Of a stretch of 64,000 nt of DNA, positions 34,995 to 43,847 are shown one piece after another (position 1 is the first letter of the stretch; every line of letters starts with the position of its first letter). The DNA lies in the NCBI RefSeq assembly GCF_022012395.1, contig NZ_JAKLTQ010000016.1:1-64000 (forward strand), written 5' to 3'. Position numbers and translations under genes: made by a program. The notes below the pieces were generated by a model. That model had not been told where the DNA came from. It saw only the letters and a list, made by a program, of their open reading frames with translations, and searched no databases. This stretch comes from Arthrobacter hankyongi. GTDB taxonomy: Bacteria > Actinomycetota > Actinomycetes > Actinomycetales > Micrococcaceae.

Positions 34995-37532
34995 TCAGTG
35001 CTTCCGGTCCAGGACTTTCTGCAGCAGGGCGACGGTTTGCCGGGCCGAGACGTTGGGCAGGTAGGCGCGTGCCACCGCGTTGCCGATCCGCGGCAGGGCC
35101 GCCGGGTCCGGGTAGGCCAGGAACAAGGGGAGGTAGCCCGGCTGGAACTTTTCCTTGAAAGCCAGCAGCGAGCGGAACCCATAGACCGGTTCCAGGACGG
35201 CCCCCAGCCAGTCGAGGAATGCATCGAGGCCTGCAGCGCCGTCAGCCTCGGCGGGGCCGTCAGATTCCGGCCTGCTTCGGGCCAGCGGCGCGCCGGAGAG
35301 GCTGATGAATCCATAGCCTTCGGCCTTCAGCTGCAGGGCGGCGGAAGCGATGAGGAACTCGATCGTCGGGCGGAAGCCGCCGTCGATGCGGCGCATGTAG
35401 TCCAGCGTCCAGCCGGCAACCCGGCCACCGCGGTAGACCGGCAGCCAGGAGGCCACGCCATGAATCCGGTCCTCCTCGTCCACTGCTGTCACAAGGCGCA
35501 CCTGGGGGTCGGCCAGCTCGGCCAGGCCGCCCAGCGTGAAGCCCATTTCCGGCAGGTCCCGGTCCGCCACCCATTCTTCGTCGATGGCCCGGATTTGTTC
35601 GACGACGGTACGGGGTGCCGAGGCATAGCCATGCCATTCGGCGCGGATTCCTTCCCGCTCCGCCCGGTTCAGTGCGGTGCGCACGTCCTGGAACTTCCTA
35701 CCCGAGAAGGACAGCCGGCCAAGGTCCAGCACGGTGTCCTCCGCCACCTGTACGTGCCCCCAGCCCCGCTGTTCCGTGAGCCTCCGGACGTCAGCGCCGA
35801 CCGAGTAGAAGCACGGAACCCAGCCCAGTCTGCTGCAGAAGGCTATGAACCCATCCACCACGTTCTCCAGCTCCTCCGCGGGGCCGACCGGTCCGCCGAC
35901 GGTCAGGGCTACCGAGAAGTGGACGCGGTAGGCAACAAAGCTGCGCCCGCTCGGGGAGAACCAATACTCATTGCCGGACCAGGTTGTCATCCACGCCAGG
36001 TTGCCGCCGCCGCTGGCCTGCAGCAGGGCACGCGCCCGGTCCATATCCAGCCTGTTCCCGGGCACGGCCGGAAGCCGGAAGGAACGCAGGAGCAGCGCTG
36101 CTGCGACCAGCCAGAACAGGACGCCCACATTCTCGTACAGCAGCGCCGCTGCCGCACTGGCCGGTATGAAGGCAGGCACGAAACCCAGCAGATAGCCCAG
36201 CGGCAGGAAGCGGTCCGGCACGTCGGCAAGGATCTGGCCGAAACCGGGTCGGGGAGCGAAGCTGCCTGCCAGGGCCGAGGCCCCGGCCACATATACGGTG
36301 GCAGCCGCCAATCCAGCCACGGCCACCCTGGCGGCCAGCGTCCGGTACGTACCGTGGGGTGCCCGGACCGTGAACAGCCGGCCCGCCAGCAACAGGGCAG
36401 TCAAGAGCAGCATCGGCACGATCAAGGGGACCACCTGGTCCACCGTCTCTCCGAAGTCCAGGTTCGCCAGCGCCGCGGCGTCTTCGGCCGCAAGGGAAAC
36501 GATGTTGGTACCGGCCACCACTGACATGACTCCGTACACGAGCACGGCCGCAAGCCAAGCGGCACGCCGGCCGCGGCGGAGGCCGGCGGCACAGAGCAGC
36601 AGGAGGAAGGACGGGATGACCGCCATAAAGATGGCAGCCATCCCGGAGCGCTGCTGGGCCTGCGCCATCAGGCACTCGGCGAGGTCGGTGCCGCTGGTGC
36701 ACAGATCGTGGATCTCGCCGGGGTCCCGGGTCTCTATCGCGGTGAACACATACTGCAGGTCGGAGAGCGGGCCCAGGGCCTCCGAATCCAACGCGGCCAC
36801 TACCGGCCCCACCGCCGAGGCGGCGATAACGGCCGCCGCCAGCACGCGCAGCTCCCGCAGGGTGCCGGTGGCATGAAAACGGCGGCTGGTTCTCCCGGTG
36901 AGCCTTGGCCCGAGCACCAGCCCGGTAGCTGCCGCGACCAGCAGCACGCAGTCACTGAAATAGCCGGCGTACAGCACCAGCACCACCAGCAGGGTCAGCA
37001 GGACGGTACGGATCCGGCGCCGCCAGAAGGCACCCACCGACGCCGAGCCGGCCGCCAGCGCCGAACACGCCAGCGCCGTCGGGCCCAGAAAGTCACTGCC
37101 CACCAGAGCCTGGGCCCAGCTGTCGTCCAGGCCGCGGACAGCCAGCGCCAGACCTGCCGTGGCCAGCGTGCCGCACAGGTGCCCGGCTACTGCCGCCGCG
37201 GCGAAGCGCAGGCTGCCGAGCCGCTTCTCGAAGGCCAGCCCCACCAGGAGGACCAGCACGCTGCCGGTCAAATACGCTGCCAGGTCCGGGGCCCAGAGGG
37301 CCGAGGCCAGGACGGCCCACCATTCCTCCGGGAACGAGTCCGCCGCGATGGCCGCAGTCTCGCGGAACCGCTCATGCGCTCCGAGGACCGTGCTGCTGTC
37401 GGCGAGCCCCAGGACCCAGAGCGCGGCCAGGTAGCCCAAAGTCAACGGCGCGCCGGTGGCGCGGCGCAGCAACCGGGATCCCAGGCTGCGGGGAATCGCG
37501 GTGGCCGTGCGTGACAGCTCGGAACTGTCCAT
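34995..37532 (-). CDS. Lysyl-phosphatidylglycerol-synthase-like protein (DUF2156) with pseudo-rhomboid N-terminus
   Basis: An 845-residue membrane protein. Residues about 25-230 look like a rhomboid-type fold (EKRLGSLRFAAAAVAGHL and then GPTALACSALAAGSA), but the catalytic GxSG is replaced by GPTA at 150-153. The middle (about 260-490) has six or more further hydrophobic segments. Residues about 500-840 form the DUF2156/LPG-synthase C-terminal domain (NEYWFSPSGRSFVAYRVHF, FQDVRTALNRAEREGI, GFRPTIEFLIASAALQLK). By family this moves an aminoacyl group from tRNA to phosphatidylglycerol. GATAAT 8 nt upstream of the ATG suggests a leaderless mRNA. Confidence 0.8.
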   Translation of the reverse strand: MDSSELSRTATAIPRSLGSRLLRRATGAPLTLGYLAALWVLGLADSSTVLGAHERFRETAAIAADSFPEEWWAVLASALWAPDLAAYLTGSVLVLLVGLAFEKRLGSLRFAAAAVAGHLCGTLATAGLALAVRGLDDSWAQALVGSDFLGPTALACSALAAGSASVGAFWRRRIRTVLLTLLVVLVLYAGYFSDCVLLVAAATGLVLGPRLTGRTSRRFHATGTLRELRVLAAAVIAASAVGPVVAALDSEALGPLSDLQYVFTAIETRDPGEIHDLCTSGTDLAECLMAQAQQRSGMAAIFMAVIPSFLLLLCAAGLRRGRRAAWLAAVLVYGVMSVVAGTNIVSLAAEDAAALANLDFGETVDQVVPLIVPMLLLTALLLAGRLFTVRAPHGTYRTLAARVAVAGLAAATVYVAGASALAGSFAPRPGFGQILADVPDRFLPLGYLLGFVPAFIPASAAAALLYENVGVLFWLVAAALLLRSFRLPAVPGNRLDMDRARALLQASGGGNLAWMTTWSGNEYWFSPSGRSFVAYRVHFSVALTVGGPVGPAEELENVVDGFIAFCSRLGWVPCFYSVGADVRRLTEQRGWGHVQVAEDTVLDLGRLSFSGRKFQDVRTALNRAEREGIRAEWHGYASAPRTVVEQIRAIDEEWVADRDLPEMGFTLGGLAELADPQVRLVTAVDEEDRIHGVASWLPVYRGGRVAGWTLDYMRRIDGGFRPTIEFLIASAALQLKAEGYGFISLSGAPLARSRPESDGPAEADGAAGLDAFLDWLGAVLEPVYGFRSLLAFKEKFQPGYLPLFLAYPDPAALPRIGNAVARAYLPNVSARQTVALLQKVLDRKH

Positions 37533-37917
37533 GGGCCATCATTATCCGCTCCGGGTCGGTTTCCAGCCGCAACGGATGCTCAAGATTCTGCAAACCGGCG
37601 GGTACCGCAACCTGGTCCGCCGATAGCCCGCAGGCGGCACCGGCACCGGTGCCGGCAGCCACGGCCGGCGTCCGACGGCGGGTGGCCGCCTTGCGCGGTC
37701 CGTCGCGGGGGAGTGCCGGCGCGGTCTCTGGCCATCGCCGGACGGCCGCTTCTCAGTGGATCCTTAGAATCGGGGTGAGATGGTGCAGAGCATGGAGACA
37801 ACACCCATGCAGGAGACTGCCGGCCGGACCCGGCGGCCGCTGCTGAACAAGCCGCCGGAATCGTGCAGCGGCCCGTGGTCCACGGGATGATGGCTGGAGC
37901 CGGCAACGGAAGGAATC
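37533..37917. other. Gene-free divergent spacer
   Basis: These 385 bp separate the divergent membrane protein and the two-component operon. No gene is supported. A 16-bp perfect palindrome, CCGGCACCGGTGCCGG, lies at 37640-37655 and could be an operator or chance in GC-rich DNA. Confidence 0.6.
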
Positions 37918-38592
37918 ATGCGCGTACTGCTTGTCGAGGATGAAAAGGATCTCGCCGACGCCGTCCGGCGCGGGCTCTCCCTCGAGGGTTTTGTGGTGGA
38001 TACCGCGGAGGACGGCGTTACCGGAGAATGCCTGGCCAAGATCAATCCGTATGACGTCATCGTGCTGGATATCATGCTGCCGGGAAAATCCGGGTACAAG
38101 GTGCTCGAGCAGATCCGCACAGCGCGGATCTGGACTCCGGTGCTCATGCTGACGGCCAAAGACGGCGAGTATGACCAGAAGGACGCCTTCGACCTGGGCG
38201 CCGATGACTTCCTCACCAAGCCGTTCAGTTTCATCGTTCTGGTGTCACGGCTCCGGGCACTCATCCGGCGCGGGGCCCCGGAGCGCCCGGTCCTGATCCA
38301 GGTGGGTTCCCTGGTCCTGGACACCGCCCGGCGCCGGGTGAGCCGCGGCGGGACGGAGTTGGCGCTGACACCAAAGGAGTACGCCCTGCTGCAGTACCTG
38401 ATGCGCCGGCAGGGCCAGGTGGTTCCGAAGTCCGAGATTCTCGACAATGTCTGGGAAGCGGAATTCCAGGGCGGCAACAACATCGTCGAGGTCTACATCG
38501 GCTATCTGAGGAAGAAGATCGATCTTCCCTTTGGGTTGGACACCCTCCGCACCGTACGGGGCATGGGGTATACGGTCATCGCCGATGACTAG
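37918..38592 (+). CDS. OmpR/PhoB-family response regulator
   Basis: A 224-residue regulator with a receiver domain (VEDEKD acidic pocket at 7-12, phospho-Asp51 in IVLDIMLPGKSG, LTAKDGEYD, KPF) and a winged-helix DNA-binding domain (ELALTPKEYALLQYLMRR, VEVYIGYLRKKID, TVRGMGYTV). ATG 37918 follows AAGGAA. Its last 8 nt overlap the kinase gene, so the pair is translationally coupled. Confidence 0.93.
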   Translation: MRVLLVEDEKDLADAVRRGLSLEGFVVDTAEDGVTGECLAKINPYDVIVLDIMLPGKSGYKVLEQIRTARIWTPVLMLTAKDGEYDQKDAFDLGADDFLTKPFSFIVLVSRLRALIRRGAPERPVLIQVGSLVLDTARRRVSRGGTELALTPKEYALLQYLMRRQGQVVPKSEILDNVWEAEFQGGNNIVEVYIGYLRKKIDLPFGLDTLRTVRGMGYTVIADD

Positions 38593-39991
38593 CCGGCCGA
38601 AGAGAAGGTTTCCGTTCCGCGCCTGGCGCCGCTGGGGTGTGCGGAAGCGCACGACAGCAGCTGCCGTGCTGTGCATGGGCGTGATGCTCTCGGCTGCCGG
38701 CCTGCTGTTGCTGGTGATGCTGCACTCCTCACTGGTCCATGCGGCCGTGGACGCGGCCACCGAGCGCCGTGATGAAGTTGCGCGGCACCTGGCCCGGGAG
38801 GGGCTGGCCGAGCTGCCGGCGCTGTTGGGCCCCAACGGGCCGCCGACCCAGCACGTCCAGGTCATCGACAGCCGCGGAAAGGTCGTCGCCGCTGCTGGTA
38901 CGGCCAGTCCTGCCCGCCTGGTCGACCGTCCGCTGGGCCCCGGTCAGGAATATCGTTCGCCGCTGCCGGGGTTCCTGAACGTGGTCGACGATAACGACCT
39001 GGTGGTCAGCGCCATCGGCGTCACGCTGCCGGAGGGACGTTACATCGTCGCCGTCGCTGCTTCGACATCGGTCCAAAAAGATGCCGTGGCCGCCGCGACG
39101 TGGTTCATGTTCGCCGCCGCACCGGTCCTGCTGGGCATCACCGCGGCCATCATGTGGACACTGGTCGGCCGGTCGTTGCGGCCCGTGGAACGGATCAGCA
39201 GGACTGTTGCCACCATCAATCGGCACCGGCTCACGGAGCGGGTGGAGATCCCGCCCACCGGCGACGAGATCCAGCATCTGGCCTCCACCATGAATGACAT
39301 GCTGGACCGGCTCGAAGGGTCCGACCGGTCCCAGCGGCACTTTGTGGCCAATGCGAGCCATGAACTGCGCAGCCCGCTGTCAACACTGACGACCGGACTT
39401 GAAATCGCCGCCGCCGACCCGTCCGGCGGGACCTGGCGGCAAACGGCAGGCATCCTTCACGCCCAGGCACTGCGGATGGGCCTCCTCGTTGAGGATCTGC
39501 TCACCCTCGCCAAGCTCGACGACGAGGGGCTGCGGTTCACGATGACCGACGTCGACCTTGACGACGTAGTGCATGAAGAGGCCAACAGGCTCCGGATCGT
39601 GACGCGGCACGCGGTGACTGAAAACCTGGTCCCGGCGCGTATTTCCGGCGATGCGGTCCGGCTCGGGCAGGTCCTGCGCAACATTCTCGCCAATGCCGAG
39701 CGGCACGCGGCCGCCGCCATCGCGGTGGCCGTTGCCACGGACGGCACGAACGCCGTCGTGACCGTTGACAACGACGGCGACCGGATCCCGGCGGCGGAAC
39801 GCGGGCGGATCTTCGACAGGTTCGTCCGCCTGGACCAGAGCCGGTCGCGTGAAAGCGGCGGCAGCGGGCTCGGGCTGGCCATTTCCAAGGAAATCATCGC
39901 CGCCCACCATGGCACCATCCGGGCGACCGAAAACGGCGGCGGCATGACACGGCTGGAAATCACGCTTCCCCTCCAGCAGTCCGCCGGTTAG
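38585..39991 (+). CDS. Sensor histidine kinase
   Basis: A 468-residue membrane kinase. TM1 lies at about 24-48 and TM2 at about 170-194, enclosing an extracellular sensor of about 120 residues. A HAMP linker (GRSLRPVERISRTVATI) follows. The dimerisation domain has the phospho-acceptor His259 in NASHELRSPLS, and the ATP domain has N box LRNILANAERHA, G1 VDNDGD, F box FDRFVRLD and G2 GGSGLGLAISKEI. ATG 38585 overlaps the regulator stop by 8 nt. The signal is unknown. The CAP-domain gene downstream could be a target. Confidence 0.92.
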   Translation: MTSRPKRRFPFRAWRRWGVRKRTTAAAVLCMGVMLSAAGLLLLVMLHSSLVHAAVDAATERRDEVARHLAREGLAELPALLGPNGPPTQHVQVIDSRGKVVAAAGTASPARLVDRPLGPGQEYRSPLPGFLNVVDDNDLVVSAIGVTLPEGRYIVAVAASTSVQKDAVAAATWFMFAAAPVLLGITAAIMWTLVGRSLRPVERISRTVATINRHRLTERVEIPPTGDEIQHLASTMNDMLDRLEGSDRSQRHFVANASHELRSPLSTLTTGLEIAAADPSGGTWRQTAGILHAQALRMGLLVEDLLTLAKLDDEGLRFTMTDVDLDDVVHEEANRLRIVTRHAVTENLVPARISGDAVRLGQVLRNILANAERHAAAAIAVAVATDGTNAVVTVDNDGDRIPAAERGRIFDRFVRLDQSRSRESGGSGLGLAISKEIIAAHHGTIRATENGGGMTRLEITLPLQQSAG

Positions 39992-40132
39992 TACCTGCCC
40001 GCGGCCCGACGCCGGAGGACTGGACCGTCCGGACGCTCCGCGCCGGCAGGACTGCTAACCGGGCCCAGGGCAGCAGCCGATAGGCAACGACAGGACTGTC
40101 CCCTTTGCGGGGACCAACTGCTGGGGGAACTG

Positions 40133-41407
40133 ATGAGTGCTGCATGCAAGCTACTGGCCGTCCTTGTCCTGCTGCTGGGCCTGTTGGCCTCCGGCGTGGC
40201 CCCGGCCCAGGCGCTGACGCGCACGGCCCAGGACCCGTTCGTCGCCGAGGTACTGCGGCTGACCAACCAGTACCGGGCCGGAGCCGGGCTGCCTCCGGTG
40301 GTGTGGAACCAGTCCATTGCCAATGTTTCCCAGGCCTGGGCCGAGGAACAAAACCGCCGTATCTCCAAGGACACGTTCACCATGGAGGACATCCATCGCG
40401 AAGGTTACGGCAGTTGGCAGATTCCGGCGGGCTGGGACTGGTACACCGAAAATATCGGCATCAACAACACGGCCCGGCAGATCGTGGATTGGTGGATGGC
40501 ATCCTCCGTGCACCGCGCCGGGATGCTCAATCCCCGGGCAACCGACATTGGCGTGGGCTGGATGAAAACAACCCATCCGGACTACCACGGCATGTACGTG
40601 GTCGTGGAGAACCTCGCCGGCTACCCCGCCACCCGGGCAACGCTGCCGCAGGTGGACCTGTCCTCGTTCCGGGAAGGGGACATTGCCGCGGTCGACGCCG
40701 CCGGCAACCTCTTCGCCTACCCATCGGCCGGGGGCGGCGACATGTGGAACCGGATCTGGATCTCCTCCGGCTGGAAGGACGCCGCCCAGATCGAGGTGGC
40801 CGACTGGAACGCCGACGGCATCCAGGACATCGTCGCCCGGCGCAGCAACGGCAACCTCACCGTCAGCTACGGGCTGGTCCTGGGCGGGCTGGCCGCGCCG
40901 CGGACCATCGGGTTCGGCGGCTGGTCCGGCTTCGACATCGAGGTGACCCGCTGGATGACAGCCGACAGGTTCCCGGGGATCATCGCCCGGGAACTGGCGA
41001 GCGGGAAGGCCTATTACTACGCCAACCCGTCCGGCGGCACCCATGGCGCCCGGTCGTATCTTGGCTCGGGGTTCAAGAACTCCGACACCTTCACCGTGGA
41101 CTACGACGCCGACGGTCGGATGGATCTGGTCGCCCGGACGGCCGCCGGGACCGGGCAGCTGACGCTTTACCGTTCCAATGGCGCAGGCGCGTTCCTCGCC
41201 GAGACCCGCAGGATCATCGGGAGTTCCGGGTGGAACAAGATCACCCACCTGTCCACGCTGCCGAACCACCTTGGCGACGGCGGTGCCGGGTTCCTGGCCC
41301 GGGACACCTCGGGGAACATCCGCTACTACAAGGTGACCAAGAACAAGACCGCTGCGGCGGTCTACATCGGCCGCGGCGGCTGGGAGTCGCTGAAGCTGGG
41401 CAGCTGA
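40133..41407 (+). CDS. Secreted CAP/SCP-domain protein with FG-GAP-like repeats
   Basis: A 424-residue exported protein. A signal peptide (CKLLAVLVLLLGLLASGVA) is followed by a CAP domain (about 35-165) with VLRLTNQYRAGAGLPPVVWN, YTENIGIN, WWMASSVHRAGMLNP and VVVENLAG; the CAP cavity His/Glu residues are recognisable (TEN, SSVHR). From about 175 the protein carries FG-GAP-type repeats with Ca2+-binding-like turns (DWNADGIQDIVARR, DYDADGRMDLVAR) and ends in GGWESLKLGS. This C-terminal module is homologous to that of the esterase at 18881. ATG 40133 follows GGGGGAA. It may bind wall or extracellular polymer. Confidence 0.86.
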   Translation: MSAACKLLAVLVLLLGLLASGVAPAQALTRTAQDPFVAEVLRLTNQYRAGAGLPPVVWNQSIANVSQAWAEEQNRRISKDTFTMEDIHREGYGSWQIPAGWDWYTENIGINNTARQIVDWWMASSVHRAGMLNPRATDIGVGWMKTTHPDYHGMYVVVENLAGYPATRATLPQVDLSSFREGDIAAVDAAGNLFAYPSAGGGDMWNRIWISSGWKDAAQIEVADWNADGIQDIVARRSNGNLTVSYGLVLGGLAAPRTIGFGGWSGFDIEVTRWMTADRFPGIIARELASGKAYYYANPSGGTHGARSYLGSGFKNSDTFTVDYDADGRMDLVARTAAGTGQLTLYRSNGAGAFLAETRRIIGSSGWNKITHLSTLPNHLGDGGAGFLARDTSGNIRYYKVTKNKTAAAVYIGRGGWESLKLGS

Positions 41408-41538
41408 GGCGGGCCGGTCCGGCGCGGCCCGTTCCGTGGGCGCGGCGCGGAACGCAGCGCCCGTGCCACCGCAGAACATAATGGGGTGCGGGAGAGGTTC
41501 TTTCCAGTCAGGTGGAGCACGGCAGCACGGGAGCACTC

Positions 41539-42564
41539 ATGGATGTCAGGCAGCTGAGATACTTTCTGGCAGTGGTGGACCATGAGGGGTTCAACCGTGC
41601 GGCCGAACACCTGCTGATTGCGCAGCCGTCCCTGTCGCAGACGATCAAAGCCCTCGAGCAGGAGGTGGGGGTCCCGCTGTTCCACCGGGTCGGCCGGCGG
41701 GCGGTGCTCAGCCAGGCGGGCAAGGAACTGGTGGGTCCGGCCAGGGTCGTGGTCCGCGACCTGGATGTGGCGAAATCAGCCATTGATGCCCTCAAGGGCG
41801 TGCGCAGTGGCAGGCTGGACCTGACTGCCATGCCATCACCGGGCATTGAGCCGCTGACCTCCATGATTGCCACTTACACGCGGCTGCACCCGTCCGTGAC
41901 GGTGAGTGTTGGCGCTGCCTTCACTACCGAAGACGTGGTGGCCTCCGTCCGGAACGGAACCTCGGAAATTGGCATCCTGGGTTCCGACAAACCGTTCCGG
42001 GCGCCCGATGTCGATGTAATGCAGCTCGAACGCCAGCCGCTGGTTCTGATCATCAACCCGCACGCGGACGTCTTTGGCAGGCGGGACGCCATCGAGCGCG
42101 CCGACCTCGGCGGCCACCGGGTCGTCGCCTCGCAGCGTGGATCGCTGATGAGATGGCTGGTCGATGACATCCTTGCCAGCGGGATCAGTGTGGAGATTGC
42201 GGTCGAAGTGGCGCACCGGACCTCCATTCTGCCGTTGGTCCTCGCGGGCGTCGGACATGCGGTCATGCCCTCCTCCTGGGCGCCGCTGGCACGTCAGTCG
42301 GGGCTGCGGGTGGTAGGCATCAAGCCGACGTCGGTGCTGTACGTGGCCGTGCTGAGCCGGCAAGCCGATTTGACTCCGTCGGCCCGGGCGTTCCTAGGCG
42401 TCGCGGCTGATTACGCCGCTTCGCACGCCCGCCGGCTGAGCCGCCTGCGCCCGGTCAAACAGGTCTTCGCCTTGACCCCTTCGCAGGCAGCAATGAACGT
42501 CATGACTCTGGCGTGGGGGATCCAGCCGCTCCAGGTTCCGTTCGTGGCGCACCCGATGGCATGA
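41539..42564 (+). CDS. LysR-family regulator with a pyruvate-kinase-derived tail
   Basis: A 341-residue protein. Residues 1-60 are a LysR winged helix (MDVRQLRYFLAVVDHEGFNR, LLIAQPSLSQTIKALEQEVG) and about 90-293 the ligand-binding domain. The normal family length is about 295-300. From about residue 295 the sequence ARRLSRLRPVKQVFALTPSQ, then MTLAWGIQPLQVPFV, is not LysR but pyruvate kinase C-terminal domain in the same frame. The native stop has therefore been lost and the gene reads into the relic until a TGA at 42562-42564. ATG 41539 is chosen because the HTH begins there. No divergent target gene is adjacent. Confidence 0.82.
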   Translation: MDVRQLRYFLAVVDHEGFNRAAEHLLIAQPSLSQTIKALEQEVGVPLFHRVGRRAVLSQAGKELVGPARVVVRDLDVAKSAIDALKGVRSGRLDLTAMPSPGIEPLTSMIATYTRLHPSVTVSVGAAFTTEDVVASVRNGTSEIGILGSDKPFRAPDVDVMQLERQPLVLIINPHADVFGRRDAIERADLGGHRVVASQRGSLMRWLVDDILASGISVEIAVEVAHRTSILPLVLAGVGHAVMPSSWAPLARQSGLRVVGIKPTSVLYVAVLSRQADLTPSARAFLGVAADYAASHARRLSRLRPVKQVFALTPSQAAMNVMTLAWGIQPLQVPFVAHPMA

Positions 42565-42707
42565 CGGCCCGGGTGGACCGGGTGCTTCGCGACATGGGAC
42601 TGGCCCAGGCCGGCGACCTGACGGTCATCGCCGCCGGGTCGCCTCCCGGCCAGCCAGGATCCACAAATTCACTGAAAGTGCACCGTGTCGGAGATCAGGA
42701 TGACTGA
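42420..42707 (+). pseudogene. pyk: Pyruvate kinase fragment 2 (C-terminal end, frameshifted)
   Basis: From about 42420 the translation matches pyruvate kinase (ARRLSRLRPVKQVFALTP, WGIQPLQVPFV). One base appears deleted near 42553-42556, where a HTDEM-like codon series is expected. The next frame continues with MTARVDRVLRDMGLAQAGDL, TVIAAGSPPGQPGSTNSLKV and HRVGDQDD, ending at TGA 42705-42707, the normal C-terminus of the enzyme. The segment begins about 20-25 residues after where fragment 1 (8156-8285) stops. It is non-functional as a kinase. The alignment rests on remembered family sequences. Confidence 0.85.
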
Positions 42708-43075
42708 GGTCCAGAGCTGAACAATCCGCCGGTGCGGAACGCACTACTGACGGTCTCCGGCCCGCGGCTCCGGCCGCGCCGAAACTGGTGCGAATCTTTG
42801 GGCAATATTTCGTCGACACCGGCCTGTGATGGGTCATACGATTCATCACAGGCATCGGGGCCACCCGGAGCCGTAACCAGATAGATCCAGGAAATGCATG
42901 TGGGGGTGCGTTCGGGGTCAGAGACCTGGGACAAAAATGCCGGATGCGGGATTGGGGGATTCCGTACCCGGCATTTTCGTTGGGTTGGAGCAAAGCGGGT
43001 CCGGCCCGTGCAGGTCCAGGTCGGCGTGCTCCGCCGAGGCCAAGGCGGGAGTGCCGCCGTCGACCGGCAGGGCCG
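42708..43075. other. Gene-free stretch with one hairpin
   Basis: These 368 bp lie between the pyruvate kinase relic and the HicB-like gene. No coding potential is convincing in any frame. The only structure seen is the hairpin at 42934-42977. Confidence 0.6.
42934..42977. terminator. Hairpin with A/T-rich arms, terminator-like
   Basis: AAAATGCCGG (42934-42943) pairs with CCGGCATTTT (42968-42977) around a 24-nt loop. The arms supply an A-tract on one side and a T-tract on the other, the classical bidirectional intrinsic form. It probably serves the reverse-strand genes ending at 43076 and any readthrough from the LysR side. Confidence 0.7.
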
Positions 43076-43291
43076 TCAGCCTACGGGCGCGGACTGATCC
43101 TTGCGGCGCCCGCCGTCGAGCTCCCTTTCCAGCAGCCGCTCGAGCCCGCACAAGGCATCCAGGCGGCTGTCGCCGACCCAGGACAGGGATGGGAATTCGG
43201 CCACCGTGGCGATATAGATGTCGTCCTCCGGTGACCAGGCCACATGGAACCGGAAACCGGCCAGGTCGTCATTGCCACAGGGATCCGCCAT
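43076..43291 (-). CDS. Orphan HicB-like protein
   Basis: A 71-residue protein resembling the partial RNase-H fold of HicB antitoxins: FRFHVAWSPEDDIYIATVAE, then FPSLSWVGDSRLDALCGLERL. ATG 43291 follows GGAGG at 5 nt. HicB normally sits beside HicA, a roughly 60-residue dsRNA-binding toxin with a conserved GSHH-like motif; none is seen on either side. It may be a solitary regulator or a relic of a toxin-antitoxin pair. There is no C-terminal DNA-binding domain, so it is the short HicB type. Confidence 0.68.
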   Translation of the reverse strand: MADPCGNDDLAGFRFHVAWSPEDDIYIATVAEFPSLSWVGDSRLDALCGLERLLERELDGGRRKDQSAPVG

Positions 43292-43430
43292 GGCCCCTCC
43301 CTCGTTCGTGCTGATCATTGCCCTCCAAAGTGCCACCGCGGCGCCGTCGAGGTCAACGCACCGCGCCGGGCCGGCGGCAATTTGATCGCCGCGGCCACGT
43401 ACCGGACCGGCCCAATTGGCGGAGCCTGCG

Positions 43431-43784
43431 TCACAGCTTCCAGGAGGCCCGATACCCGGAGTGGTCTTCATACACGGCAGCAATGCACCGCAGCGCGGTT
43501 TCCCGCGCGCCCTGTCCGCCGAGGGACCAGTCACTGGCAGGTCCGTGGGCCATGACGTTCAGTTCATACCAGTACTTGACTACGATCTCCCGCTTGGCTC
43601 TGCACTCGGCCAGCATCCGCCGATCGCCGGCCTGCACCCTGGTAACGCCGGCGGAATCAGCCAGTCTGACACTGCTGTCGGTGATCGCGATGAGTCTGTC
43701 GCCGGCCCAGTGCTCCCGCCGGCCTGCAGCCACTTGTTCGTCTTCTTTGATCCGCTCGAACAGGAAAGCAACCAGGTCATCCAT
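43431..43784 (-). CDS. DUF6221-family protein
   Basis: A 117-residue protein starting MDDLVAFLFERIKEDEQVA with later VLAECRAKREIV-like (MLAECRAKREIVVKYW) and ALRCIAAVYEDHSGYRASW. This is the pattern of the actinobacterial DUF6221 family (frequent in phage-like and accessory regions, function unknown). AAGGG precedes the ATG at 7 nt. It is upstream of the HicB-like gene on the same strand with a 139-bp gap. Confidence 0.75.
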   Translation of the reverse strand: MDDLVAFLFERIKEDEQVAAGRREHWAGDRLIAITDSSVRLADSAGVTRVQAGDRRMLAECRAKREIVVKYWYELNVMAHGPASDWSLGGQGARETALRCIAAVYEDHSGYRASWKL

Positions 43785-43847
43785 GCGCTGCCCTTTTCAC
43801 CGCGCGCCCGGGTTATCAGCCGGGAGGGCCCTAGGTCTCCCCGGCAC

